NCBI GenBank assembly: GCA_032358165.1
Contig: JAALGY010000063.1
Location: 496,001-560,000, forward strand
Length of the DNA stretch: 64,000 nt
Source of the DNA: Diplosphaera chodatii
Lineage: Eukaryota > Chlorophyta > Trebouxiophyceae > Prasiolales > Stichococcaceae
Direction of reading: 5' to 3'
Below the pieces are notes generated by a model, which was given only the letters and a program-made list of their open reading frames with translations, had not been told where the DNA came from and did not search any database. Made by a program: the position numbers and the translations under genes. This document shows positions 32,760 through 43,969 of the stretch, in pieces; within the stretch, counting starts at the first letter, position 1, and every line of letters begins with the position of its first letter.

Positions 32760-32764
32760 TGTAA
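32760..32764 (+). terminator. TGTAA polyadenylation motif after MFAP1
   Basis: TGTAA, the usual chlorophyte poly(A) signal, begins 29 bp after the MFAP1 stop codon. Its position inside a short convergent spacer fits 3'-end formation for the plus-strand gene. Confidence 0.5.
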
Positions 32765-32889
32765 CTTTGTAGCCAGCTCGACTGGAGGAGCAGAACACGG
32801 AACTCGGTGTACATCCATGAGGGCAACACCCCATGCTACAGATGTGAGCAATATCCACCCGAAATGCAGCCCGTCCGTGCTGCAAACCA

Positions 32890-34074
32890 TCATGACCTGG
32901 CAGCAAGCTCCTCCAGTTGCCTGCTGGCTTCGTAGACGCCAACTCCCACGCTGACCGCCAGATTCAATGACCTGGTGTCGTCAGCAATGACATTCTATAC
33001 ACGCTGGTCCGCAGGGCGTGCTTGGTTGTTGTATGCACCAGCTGCAATGAACTCTGCATGCACAAGACCTGCTTACCTGACATACTGCTGACTCATCGGG
33101 ATTCTGACGGTGTGTGTGGCCGCCTCATGAGCCTGTTGTCGAAACCATAAGGAGATCATCAATGGGGAGTCCACACGGTGAGCCTGCCGCGGACATCGTG
33201 CAACGCCCTGCTGCAGAGCCCACCTCTGGAGGCAAGCCTGATGTTTCAGCGCCAAACAGGAGCCAGTCGCCTGCACGGCAGCAGCATCGTCACGCGCTGG
33301 CAAACTGATGAAGAGCAAGCAGGCTCACCGTGACAATCAGCACCTGGGTGATAGGTGTCCGGCGCCGTGTGCGACTGCTTGCCAAATTTGCTGAATGCAA
33401 TCAGCCGGCCGCGGCCCTGCTGCCTGAAGTACTCATGGAAAGCCGCCCAGTCCTCGTGCACCTTGACGACAACGAACGGCCAATAGTCGAGCCCAGCTCG
33501 CTTCAGCCTGCAATGTAGATCGGATACTCGTGTGTTGCCGGACGGAACTGAAGTCGATCAGCGGAGTCAGCCGACGCATTCTGAAGCGTTCATGGGGGAC
33601 ACCGTGCTTCAGCACTCGCGCACTTCAGGCTGTCGATCTCGAAGCCGAGCGGCTTGACCAGGTGCAGGCCTGTGTTCGTCGCGGCACATGTGCGAGCTGC
33701 GCTGCCAGCATTCTGAGGTATTTGCGGATGCACCAACACCACGTGAAGGTCTTCTCGATGGCCCGGGTGTCTGCAGGGTGGCGCATCACACCACTCAGCA
33801 GGTGCACACACTGCACGTCGGCATGCCAAGCTGCCGCAGTAAGGCATCATGCATGTGTCAGTGCTATCAGTCGCCATCACACATACCTGCTGCCTGCTTC
33901 CTCGACGCTCCAGGAACGAGAAGAGCCTGTGCTTGCAAGGTCAGGTGCTGCTGCAGGTGTGCAGCTGCCCCGCCTGCGACCCCACCTGATGGCTTGACGG
34001 CCGCGCTGACTGCACTGCCCTGAACAGCGACAACTGACAGTGCAAGCTCGCAGGGGGGTGTGAGCAATCAGCAT
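32890..34074 (-). CDS. TrmL-type (SPOUT) tRNA 2'-O-methyltransferase, probably organelle-targeted
   Basis: SpoU/SPOUT RNA methyltransferase of the TrmL group, which in bacteria 2'-O-methylates the wobble base of tRNA-Leu. The first ATG (34074) gives [17 protein letters not shown], then an Arg/Ser/Ala-rich presequence. Its GTATGT donor (phase 2) joins to [20 protein letters not shown], which sets this frame. The core continues [20 protein letters not shown] with LGFEIDSLK (about 33720-33630), [20 protein letters not shown] (about 33470), [17 protein letters not shown], then [11 protein letters not shown] (about 33250-33220), the SPOUT motif 2 equivalent of FGxExxGLP. Then come [11 protein letters not shown] and [20 protein letters not shown], motif 3 of the knot. 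Stop TGA at 32890. All three knot motifs are intact. Plastid or mitochondrial location is inferred from the presequence. It is convergent with MFAP1 (158 bp). Confidence 0.87.
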
Positions 34075-34636
34075 CAAGCACACTGTCCAGAAAGCACCTG
34101 GGACGACGACTAGTGCCGCGTTTGCCTGTGCCGCACCTGCTGTTTATGACAGCAGCCGGCAGTCACGTGCGATCTTCACTCACGTGCCACAAATTGCTGC
34201 ACACCTGTGAGTGCATGAAACTCGGCATTGTGACTTGAGTTGCAGAGAGACGAAACGGTTCAGAGCACTGTGCTGTCGGTGTGGGAGCCTGCGCGTTCAC
34301 GATGCTGGCCTCGCAGTTGGGGCAGCTGGCATCAGGACCACCCTGCAGACCGTCACAGAAGGATTCGGGCTTTGCAGGCCAGCCTGCGAAGGTGAACAAC
34401 GCAATGATGCAGAGCAAGTGGGTGGTGATGTTTTCTTGTGCTCGATCACTCATATCGGTGGTTTGCAATGTGCACAGGTGGGCGGCGGCAAAAGGGCAGC
34501 ATCTCTGGGTCGCGTCATGGTGAGAGTTTGCTGCGCTGCTTGTACTGTCGTTGTGGAGTCATACTGAAACAGACGCATGCAGCCGGGATGTACTGGCGAT
34601 CTAGGGCGCTGCATTAGGTCACGCGCGCGTGTGCCC
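34075..34636. promoter_or_regulatory. Divergent promoter region of TrmL-like gene and argininosuccinate lyase
   Basis: About 560 bp between the two gene starts. Part of it may be a first exon of argininosuccinate lyase: a phase-0 segment (VGGGKRAASLGRVM, about 34478-34519) ends at a GTGAGA donor, but no in-frame ATG was found for it. Confidence 0.4.
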
Positions 34637-37419
<2,783 letters not shown>

Positions 37420-37897
37420 GGAGTAGTCCAGTGCACTGATGGGGCTTCAGCTTGTAGGTAGAGAGTCAGCTTGCAGGCTTCGCAACTGGTCTGAATGCAC
37501 CTCCATCTGGTTTAAGCATCGCAGAGTTTGTTGAGCAGCTCTGCACCGGCTGCCACATCATGTTCAGCACTGGCAACTGCAGCGATACACATACACATGC
37601 TGCACAAACATCACGAACAAGAGCAATGCATGGCAAACGACAACATGCCAACGTCAGTGTCCGATGTGGTTTATCCATGAGTACTGAAGCCCCTCCTTGG
37701 CAGGCCCTAGGGCTATGGATGTTGCAGCATCAGATGGTCAGTGCCCACCTCCGGCATGCACATGCAGAAGGCTGCAACAGCCAACCTGAGCATCAATAGC
37801 AGTGAGTGCGATCGAGGCCCCGGTGCGGGCGGGGCTCAGGCAGCGAACATAAACATCTTCCGCAGGATGCCGGTCGCACGGCTCGTGCTTGTTGCGG
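37420..37897. other. Convergent 3' region between argininosuccinate lyase and cathepsin-like gene
   Basis: 478 bp. It may hide the last exon of the cathepsin X-like gene: its previous exon ends at a possible GTGCGC donor at about 38099, and a minus-strand frame around 37860-37820 could complete it. Nothing else is supported. Confidence 0.35.
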
Positions 37898-39828
37898 TCA
37901 CCAAGCGTGTTGCATCGGTGGCGCGGGCGGCACGGGATTTGCCGTCCTCCTCCACAAGTCCGTACTGCACATAGTGAGCTGGCTGTCAGCTGGAGGAACC
38001 TCAAGCCCATCCACACCAATCGTGAACAGCTTGCGAGCATGCAACGATGCACAGAAGGCCAGAAGGCTTGTCCATGACCGTGCACACGAGCGCACCATGG
38101 AGCCCTCGTACTCGCCGTGCCGCACGTCCTTCTCCATCTCATAGTCTGGCTCCGCCAACCTTTGCAGTTATAGCAGTGTTCAGTCGCAGCGTGTGTCGAG
38201 ATGCAGACACCTGCCCATAGATATCAGCTGCAAGATGCCTGCAGCAGGTCCAGGTGACAGACGCACCAGCAGTCGCCAGACTCGATCTGCAGGGCATTCT
38301 TGCCGCGCTCCAGCCGGAAGAAGCCGAGCTCGCCCCAGAAGGTGCCCCAGGAGTTGCGGATGTGCCAGAACTTCACACCGTCCTCCTCGCCCCAGCCGAC
38401 AACCTCGATGTCGTGGTCGACCTGCAGGTTCATCCCTTGGCAAGTAGGTTCATCGCGTGGGCGCAGCACACAGTTGTGAAGGATCGTGATCATATGTGCT
38501 TGTTCCTCATGCAGGGCGCAAGCACGCATGCGATGCTCGTCCAAACTTGCCTCGGATTTGTTATAGTCCTTGTCCAGAGCAATGCCATTGCGCCCAGGAC
38601 CGCCGCGGAAGTCGTACACGAAGTTGTCAGGTGTTGCGATGGAGCATGTGATCGGCCTGCGGCCAGTGATCATTTGCCAATATCAGGAAGCTATGTTCGG
38701 CGATGGAGGTATCCAGAAGTCAGGACAAACCACTGACATGCAGCAGGCTTGTGCACGTACCCGTTCTTGTGGACCTCCGACATGATGCCCAGCTCGCCAC
38801 CATCCCGGATCTTGCCGTAGCTCTTGAGCTTGTACAGGATTGGGGTCTTCACCGGCCAGCACGTGTCGCTGCCATTGATCGGCATGCAGTTCTGGCATTT
38901 GCCAATAGCAGGGCACTCCTTGCCCTTGATCTCTACGTGTGAAAAAGACAGACATCCTTAGGGCCAGCAGGGTCAACAGCCTTGTCAATGCTGTCCAGGC
39001 ATGGCAAGCATGGTCATTCTGCAGTTCTTGGACAACCACTCGCGACCTGAGGAAAGATGGCACACCTTTCTCGGTGCCCCACTTGGTGTGGTCAGTCGCA
39101 TTGTACAGCTGGCATGACTCGTCAGGAAGGCCGTGCTGCAGGGCCATCAGAAACACTTGCAACGGAGAAGTGGAGATACGAGCCATGTGTTTGCGCACGG
39201 CACAATGGCCAAATGCCACCTTCTGCCATCACACGCTTGCACGCCAACCTTCTGCATGTGGTGGAAGACGTCAATGGGGTCGCCGCCGTCGCAGCCGCCG
39301 CCGAAGCCGTCAAAGGCGCCGCAGTTCAGCAGCGCCTGGCGGCTCAGCATCACGTCCTTACCCAGGCCACCCTTGCGGATCTTCAGCCGGTCCTGGATGG
39401 CTGCCAGTGTGCCATGTGCCCAGCAGGAGCCACAGTACACCGGGATGTGCTGGTTCCAGCTGGACGTGCAGCTGTTCAGCCCATCCTCGTCGCACCAGTT
39501 GAAGTGCTGCACAGGAGGAATGACATGGGCGCTGCAGCACGGACTGTCACATGTGTTGATACATGCGTGCGGGTCTGCGTCCGCCCACATAGACGCAGCA
39601 AAGGCGACTTGTATGCGGCAATGAAGCGGTCGCTCAGACGACTTGCGCCTGTGTCACCTCTGGCAGTTGATGCCTTGCAAGCGTCGGCACAGGTTCATAG
39701 TTCCAGGACAGCGTAGCTACATCGCGAAGCGGCCTGGTCCGGCCATTGCGGTAGTCGCCCGCATTGGCGGTGCTCAGCAGCGCCAGTGACAGCGCAGCCA
39801 GCAGCAGTGCACACCGTCGCATGATCAT
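37898..39828 (-). CDS. Cathepsin X/Z-like papain-family cysteine protease
   Basis: Secretory/vacuolar C1A protease. The ATG at 39828 gives MIMRRCALLLAALSLALLST then ANAGDYRNG, a clear signal peptide. A very short propart contains LPxxWNY-like TLSWNYEPVPTLA. The catalytic exon (about 39500-39260) reads SCTSSWNQHIPVYCGSCWAH: the HIP mini-loop insertion is the hallmark of cathepsin X carboxypeptidase. The oxyanion Gln precedes it, and the Cys is in GSCWAH. Next come LLNCGAFDGFGGGCDGGDPI, GLPDESCQLYNATDHTKWG, and CPAIGKCQNCMPINGSDTCW. The catalytic His is in VDHDIEVVGWG and the Asn in FWHIRNSWGTFWGELGFFRL (about 38420-38290). The frame then reads EPDYEMEKDVRHGEYEGSM. Unspliced it stops at 37898; a donor after EGSM suggests one more exon, so the 3' end is provisional. 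It is divergent from TFB5. Confidence 0.9.
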
Positions 39829-40065
39829 GATGCAGGTGCAGCGCAAGCTAGCCCCACGCAACCAACACTTGATGGCACGGATATCACGGTGCCGCGCGAG
39901 CAATTATCGATCAATGAGCAGAAAGGATGTCGGCGGCTGCCCGCAGTGCGTGCCGAGCCTAATCCCTAAGTGTCACACATGGAAAGACCGAGATCTTACG
40001 TAATAGCGGTCTGTGAGGAAGTGCCATTGCTCGCAGCTGCAGTCCGTGTCGTGACTTCTACAGGC

Positions 40066-40359
40066 ATGGTGTCAGCTTTGCAGGGTCTACTGCTGGAGTG
40101 GTGAGTCACTGCATCTGCCTGCTGCTGTCAACCATCATATCACTCACAGACCCAATAACGAGGTGCACCCCTTGCATGCAGCGATGTGCCGACCAAGGAG
40201 TTCATACTGAGCCTCAACAACGCCAAGCCGCCCAAGGAGCAGTTCATCATTGAGGACCTGGACGACAAGCGACTGTTCGTGCAAGCAAAGGTTGCGGAGT
40301 GGCTGGAGGAGCAGATTGCCGCGTGGCAGGAGCAAAACACATATCAGGTCGGAGGATAG
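40066..40359 (+). CDS. TFB5: TFIIH subunit TFB5 (GTF2H5/TTDA)
   Basis: Small TFIIH core subunit that stabilises p52/TFB2 in transcription and nucleotide excision repair. Two exons (40066-40100 and 40182-40359) join across a split Cys codon (TG|C) to give 70 residues, the family's usual length of about 70. Sequence: MVSALQGLLLECDVPTKEFI, LSLNNAKPPKEQFIIEDLDD, KRLFVQAKVAEWLEEQIAAW, QEQNTYQVGG. It aligns end to end with TTDA ([20 protein letters not shown]...KFIIQDIDDTHVFV). The first exon encodes only 11 codons and is too short for ordinary ORF detection; it is fixed by the GTGAGT donor and GCATGCAG acceptor. It starts 238 bp from the divergent cathepsin gene, and VPS20 follows 198 bp downstream. 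Confidence 0.92.
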
Positions 40360-40557
40360 CACGCAAGCTTCTCGTCTCGAACACTCTGTTCTGGCCTGGC
40401 AACGGTTTCGGGCTGTGCTGGCCCACGCATGCCTGCCCCACAACCCTGCGCTGATCATGGCCCATGCATCCTGCAGCCCCCACGCCGTGAGGACGCCATG
40501 TGAGCAGCACCTGTGGGAACCAGGCAGAGGCACAGCTGGCGCTGGATTGTCAGCAGA

Positions 40558-41766
40558 ATGGGTGTCGGACAGTCGCGCGCCAAGAAGTGCGTATGTGTTT
40601 GCGTCGCTGTGCTGTCTCGCTCTTGCCCCAGCAAGCTTGGTTTAAAACTCTTCAGCAGTTGCTGTAGGGTGTGTCGATATTGCTGAACGCTGTCTGCAGG
40701 GGTGAGATCACGGATGCAGACAGGGCGGTGCTGACGCTGAAGACGCAGCGCCGAAAGCTGGCGAATGAGCAGAAGCGGCTGGAGAGCCTAGTGGCCCGAG
40801 AGATGCAGGTCAGCATTCACAGCAGCATCAGGAACGCGTGGTCTCCCTGTGTCCGTGTCCAGTCGTGCCGGAGTTCAGGAGGCATCCCACAACCCTTGGG
40901 CCGGTGAGCTGTTTGCAATGAGACGGAAAGGCCGGACTGCCGTGGTGCAGGTTGCACGCGAGCTGGTGGCGAAGGGGCAGAAGGACAGGGCTCTGTTGGC
41001 TTTGAAACGCCGTAAGCTGCACGAACAGCAGCTCGACAGGCTGGTGAGAAATCTTCCTGCTGCGTGGCCCGGCACACCAATGTTGCAACTGCCGCAGTCT
41101 CGAATGTCTTTGCTGAGCTGAGCAGCACTGGAGTGTCAGGCCTGATTATTCAGGCCTGAATAATCCTGAGCAGGGTGCCTGGCAGCTCAACGTGGAGCAG
41201 GTGCTGAGCAACATTGAGGTGTCAAAGCAGCAGAAGCAACTGTTTGTGGCGCTCAAAGCAGGCACAGCCGCAGTTGCCGACATGCAGAAAGAGGTGTGCG
41301 CCAGACTGCACCATGCCTAAAGGAGGAGTGACCTGGTGGAACGGGGCCTCAAGTGCAGAGATGTGCAAGATCACGGCATCCAAAGAAGCCTAGGGCTCCT
41401 GTGCCTGTGCTGGGCTGTGCTGCACCGGCAGATGATGCTTGCTGCAGCTTGTGACCTGGTGGCAACCGATGGCAGGTCAAGGTGGAGGACGTGGAGAGGC
41501 TCATGGAGGACAGCGCAGAGGCCACGGCGCAGCAGCAGCGCATGCATGAGGCATTGGCTGAGACCCTGACGCCTGAGCAGGACGCAGCGGCTGCAGAGGA
41601 GCTGGCTCAGCTGGAGGCAACAGCAGATGCCGAGGAAGCGGCAGCGTTGGACCTGCCATCCGTGCCTGAGACGAGGTTGCAGCCTGAGATCGAGGCGCAG
41701 CAGCAGCAGCAGCGGCAGGCAGAACAGCATGAAAATCGGCAGCTGGAGGAACCCATTGCAGCATAA
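40558..41766 (+). CDS. VPS20: ESCRT-III subunit VPS20/CHMP6
   Basis: Nucleates ESCRT-III on endosomes downstream of ESCRT-II. Exon 1 (40558-40586) encodes MGVGQSRAK plus a split Lys codon. The MG-x3-S start is a consensus N-myristoylation site, as in other CHMP6 proteins, which supports this tiny exon. It joins GEITDADRAVLTLKTQRRKL with ANEQKRLESLVAREMQ, then ARELVAKGQKDRALLALKRR with KLHEQQLDRL, then LNVEQVLSNIEVSKQQKQLF, and VEDVERLMEDSAEATAQQQR with MHEALAETLTPEQDAAAAEE. The C-terminal acidic MIM-like region is followed by EAQQQQQRQAEQHE and a stop at 41766. The basic N-terminal half and acidic C-terminal half fit the Snf7 fold. Five exons or so. The glutamine run is a CAG repeat. Confidence 0.92.
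41144..41165. repeat. 22-bp perfect palindrome in a VPS20 intron
   Basis: GATTATTCAGG is followed immediately by its exact reverse complement CCTGAATAATC. It is AT-rich at both ends, unlike the surrounding DNA, and lies about 30 bp before the acceptor of the exon encoding LNVEQVLSNIEV. In pre-mRNA it would have almost no loop, so it acts as a DNA palindrome rather than a good hairpin. Confidence 0.75.
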
Positions 41767-42166
41767 ATGCCGAATGGACCTCGTGTTGTCCACCCGTGCA
41801 GCCTGCTTGTCATTGAATTGAAATGGCATCTTTACCACGATGTGTAACGTTGGGTATGCAACAGATGCCTCCGACCTGCCACTGTACTCGTATCTGATGA
41901 GCTTAGCACTCAGCAGCAACTGCTCTGTCGACACTGCGGTACGGACACCATGCTGTGCGATCTGGCGGGCAGTGGTGCAGGGGAACCTTGCACCTTGCGT
42001 GACTCTAGAATGAAGTTGCAAGGGCGTGAATTTTGCTCGTTACCATCGCACTGCTCCCAAGCTTCTCTGACGACTCCTGACACTTGCGGGGATGCATACA
42101 GAAGGATCGGTACCATCGAGCATGCCTGCATGCTGCTAAAAGAGCACGGCGGCTAACATGAACAAC
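41767..42166. other. Convergent 3' region between VPS20 and cytochrome b561
   Basis: 400 bp between two stop codons on opposite strands. It contains a TGTAA motif for VPS20 at 41843-41847, 77 bp after its stop. No exon seen. Confidence 0.5.
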
Positions 42167-43358
42167 CTAAACGACACGCTCATACTCGACGCCATCCGAC
42201 ACTCCTGGCTCCTCCTGCTGCTCCTTGCGCACAGCTGCATGATAAGCTGCCAGCAGGATGCCGGTGAGGGCGACAAACAGCGCCAGGGCTGCTGGCAGTC
42301 TGATCGCCGCAGAGTACACAGGCGCCTTCATGAACACCTGCGTTGGCAAGAGCCCACACATATGGAACCGTAGTGCACAGGCTGAGCTGGGCGCTGCCAT
42401 CATGATGCTTTTTTACAACCAGCAGCCGCTGTCCGGCCTGTAGCCTGCCGTACCTGCACGAATGACGCCTTCTCCTGGATGCCAGTCATCATGGTTGCAA
42501 TCGCTGTGGTGAAGGTGACGGCCCCAAGGAAGGCATGGTACGGGTATGCTGCTGCACGGCGGGAGGCGCTCAGCTTTGGCCACACATAGGTGCCAAAGCC
42601 GATGAGGAACTGGATGATGGCCAGCGACAGCGTCAGTACCCCAAGCCAGCTGTGCCAACCACAAAGCCATCTCAGCTGGCACAGATAGAGAAACGATACT
42701 TGGGACGGCACGGCAAGCAAGGGCTGTCCGCAGCAGGACGACTGCTGTGCACCTGTGTGGGGAGTACAGATTTGGGATTGGTTCTGGGCGCTTCAGGGTG
42801 TGCGACTTCCATGCCGCAGTCACGGCAAGAATGGCTGTGACCAGGGCCGCTGTGTTGAGTGTGGCGTGGACTGTCTTCTGTTGCTGCCTGTGGCAGCTGA
42901 CAGCGGCTTGCAGTATGTCACTCTTTCACCCCAGCAGGGTATGCTGTCTATGATGATACGTGTGAAGGTCACGTGTTAATTCGTTACAACCAAAAAAAAC
43001 CTGTTGAGATCCTTGACATATGGCGAGCGGTATGCAAGCAGCGCTTCAGCAGAAAGGCCGACCCACGCCAGGCTCATCAGCAAGGGATGCCAATTGAACA
43101 GCCTGCAAAAGCCAACTCGGTGTCGAAATAGGTTTGGATGCGGGTGCAGGCACACGGTGTTGTGCTGTCAATGCGCCAGGCTAATCTGGGTTCCTTACAC
43201 CTGTTTGTGTCGTTGACGCCCGCTGCGAAGCCCGCCTTCACTGGTCTGAGGCTGACCCCACCCAGGTAGCCAAATACCCATGTGCAGATTATAATGGCCA
43301 CTGCAAGCTGTGTTGCCAGCAGCAGGCCCCGCAGCGCTTGGACAGTGGTCGCCGGCAT
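42167..43358 (-). CDS. Cytochrome b561 family transmembrane ferrireductase/ascorbate reductase
   Basis: Six-helix di-haem protein moving electrons from ascorbate across a membrane. The ATG at 43358 opens MPATTVQALRGLLLATQLAV with AIIICTWVFGYLGG (helix 1). The luminal loop ends at a phase-2 donor joined to LFNWHPLLMSLAWVGLSAEA (haem His in WHPLLM, the FNWHPVLM motif). A later exon reads QKTVHATLNTAALVTAILAV (second His), then NLYSPH joined to SWLGVLTLSLAIIQFLIGFG (third His, LHSWLG equivalent), then AAYPYHAFLGAVTFTTAIAT (fourth His), and APVYSAAIRLPAALALFVAL. The tail EEPGVSDGVEYERVV ends at 42167. All four haem-ligand histidines are present. An in-frame upstream ATG would add 25 residues. Vacuolar or plasma-membrane location is inferred. 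Confidence 0.92.
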
Positions 43359-43969
43359 GAGTAACAGCTGAGTCGTCTTCGGCCTGTGCAAGGGAGTTCT
43401 GCTAGACACTCGCAGGAACTCAGCAACTATCAAATGGTGACCACGATGCTACAACAGGCTCAGCTTACGTTTCTGAGCGTAATGCATGCAAAAGAATTGC
43501 TCTGCACGGGCAGCGGCTTCAGCGTACCAAGCACTATGCTAGAAGAGCTTGTGGATTCGTTGCTTGTTCACTGTGAGTAGAGTGCAAGAACGGCTTGCAA
43601 TTGCAATTGCACCTTGTTTCGGCACAGGTCAGAGGTCACGTGCCATGCTGATTTCGCTTGCACCGGATGAGTACAGCCTCTGCAGCCGTCGTTGGATCAT
43701 AGTCTTGGCATGCAGCATGGCAGTGGTTACCTACATATTGCGTAGCTGCAGTGTAACCAGGAGCACGCTTGATTGCCAAGCGTTGCACTCGGGCGCAGTC
43801 CGACACCAAGATTCTGCTGACAGCGCTGTCCTGGCCTGAAACAGCTGTTGCAACAGCTTGACGTAGTAACATAGTCTGTATGCAAGTCAGCTAACACAGA
43901 TGATCAGCTAGACCAGGCCGTACCTGTGGCAGTGCATCAGCCTGCAGGCTGGGCCACTTGGGCTACACA
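43359..43969. promoter_or_regulatory. Divergent promoter between cytochrome b561 and malic enzyme
   Basis: 611 bp between outward ATGs. It contains a 16-bp perfect palindrome at 43596-43611 (TGCAATTG followed by CAATTGCA). No coding exon is supported. Confidence 0.5.

Noticed and set aside
34281..34523. 80-codon frame proposed as an argininosuccinate lyase transit peptide
   Set aside because: The frame and phase do not fit the next exon, and the sequence is not transit-peptide-like beyond its last residues.
39440..39500. Loss of the oxyanion-hole Gln in the cathepsin (V instead of Q just before YCGSCW)
   Set aside because: In cathepsin X the functional Gln is the one before HIP, nine residues ahead of the Cys, and it is present here.
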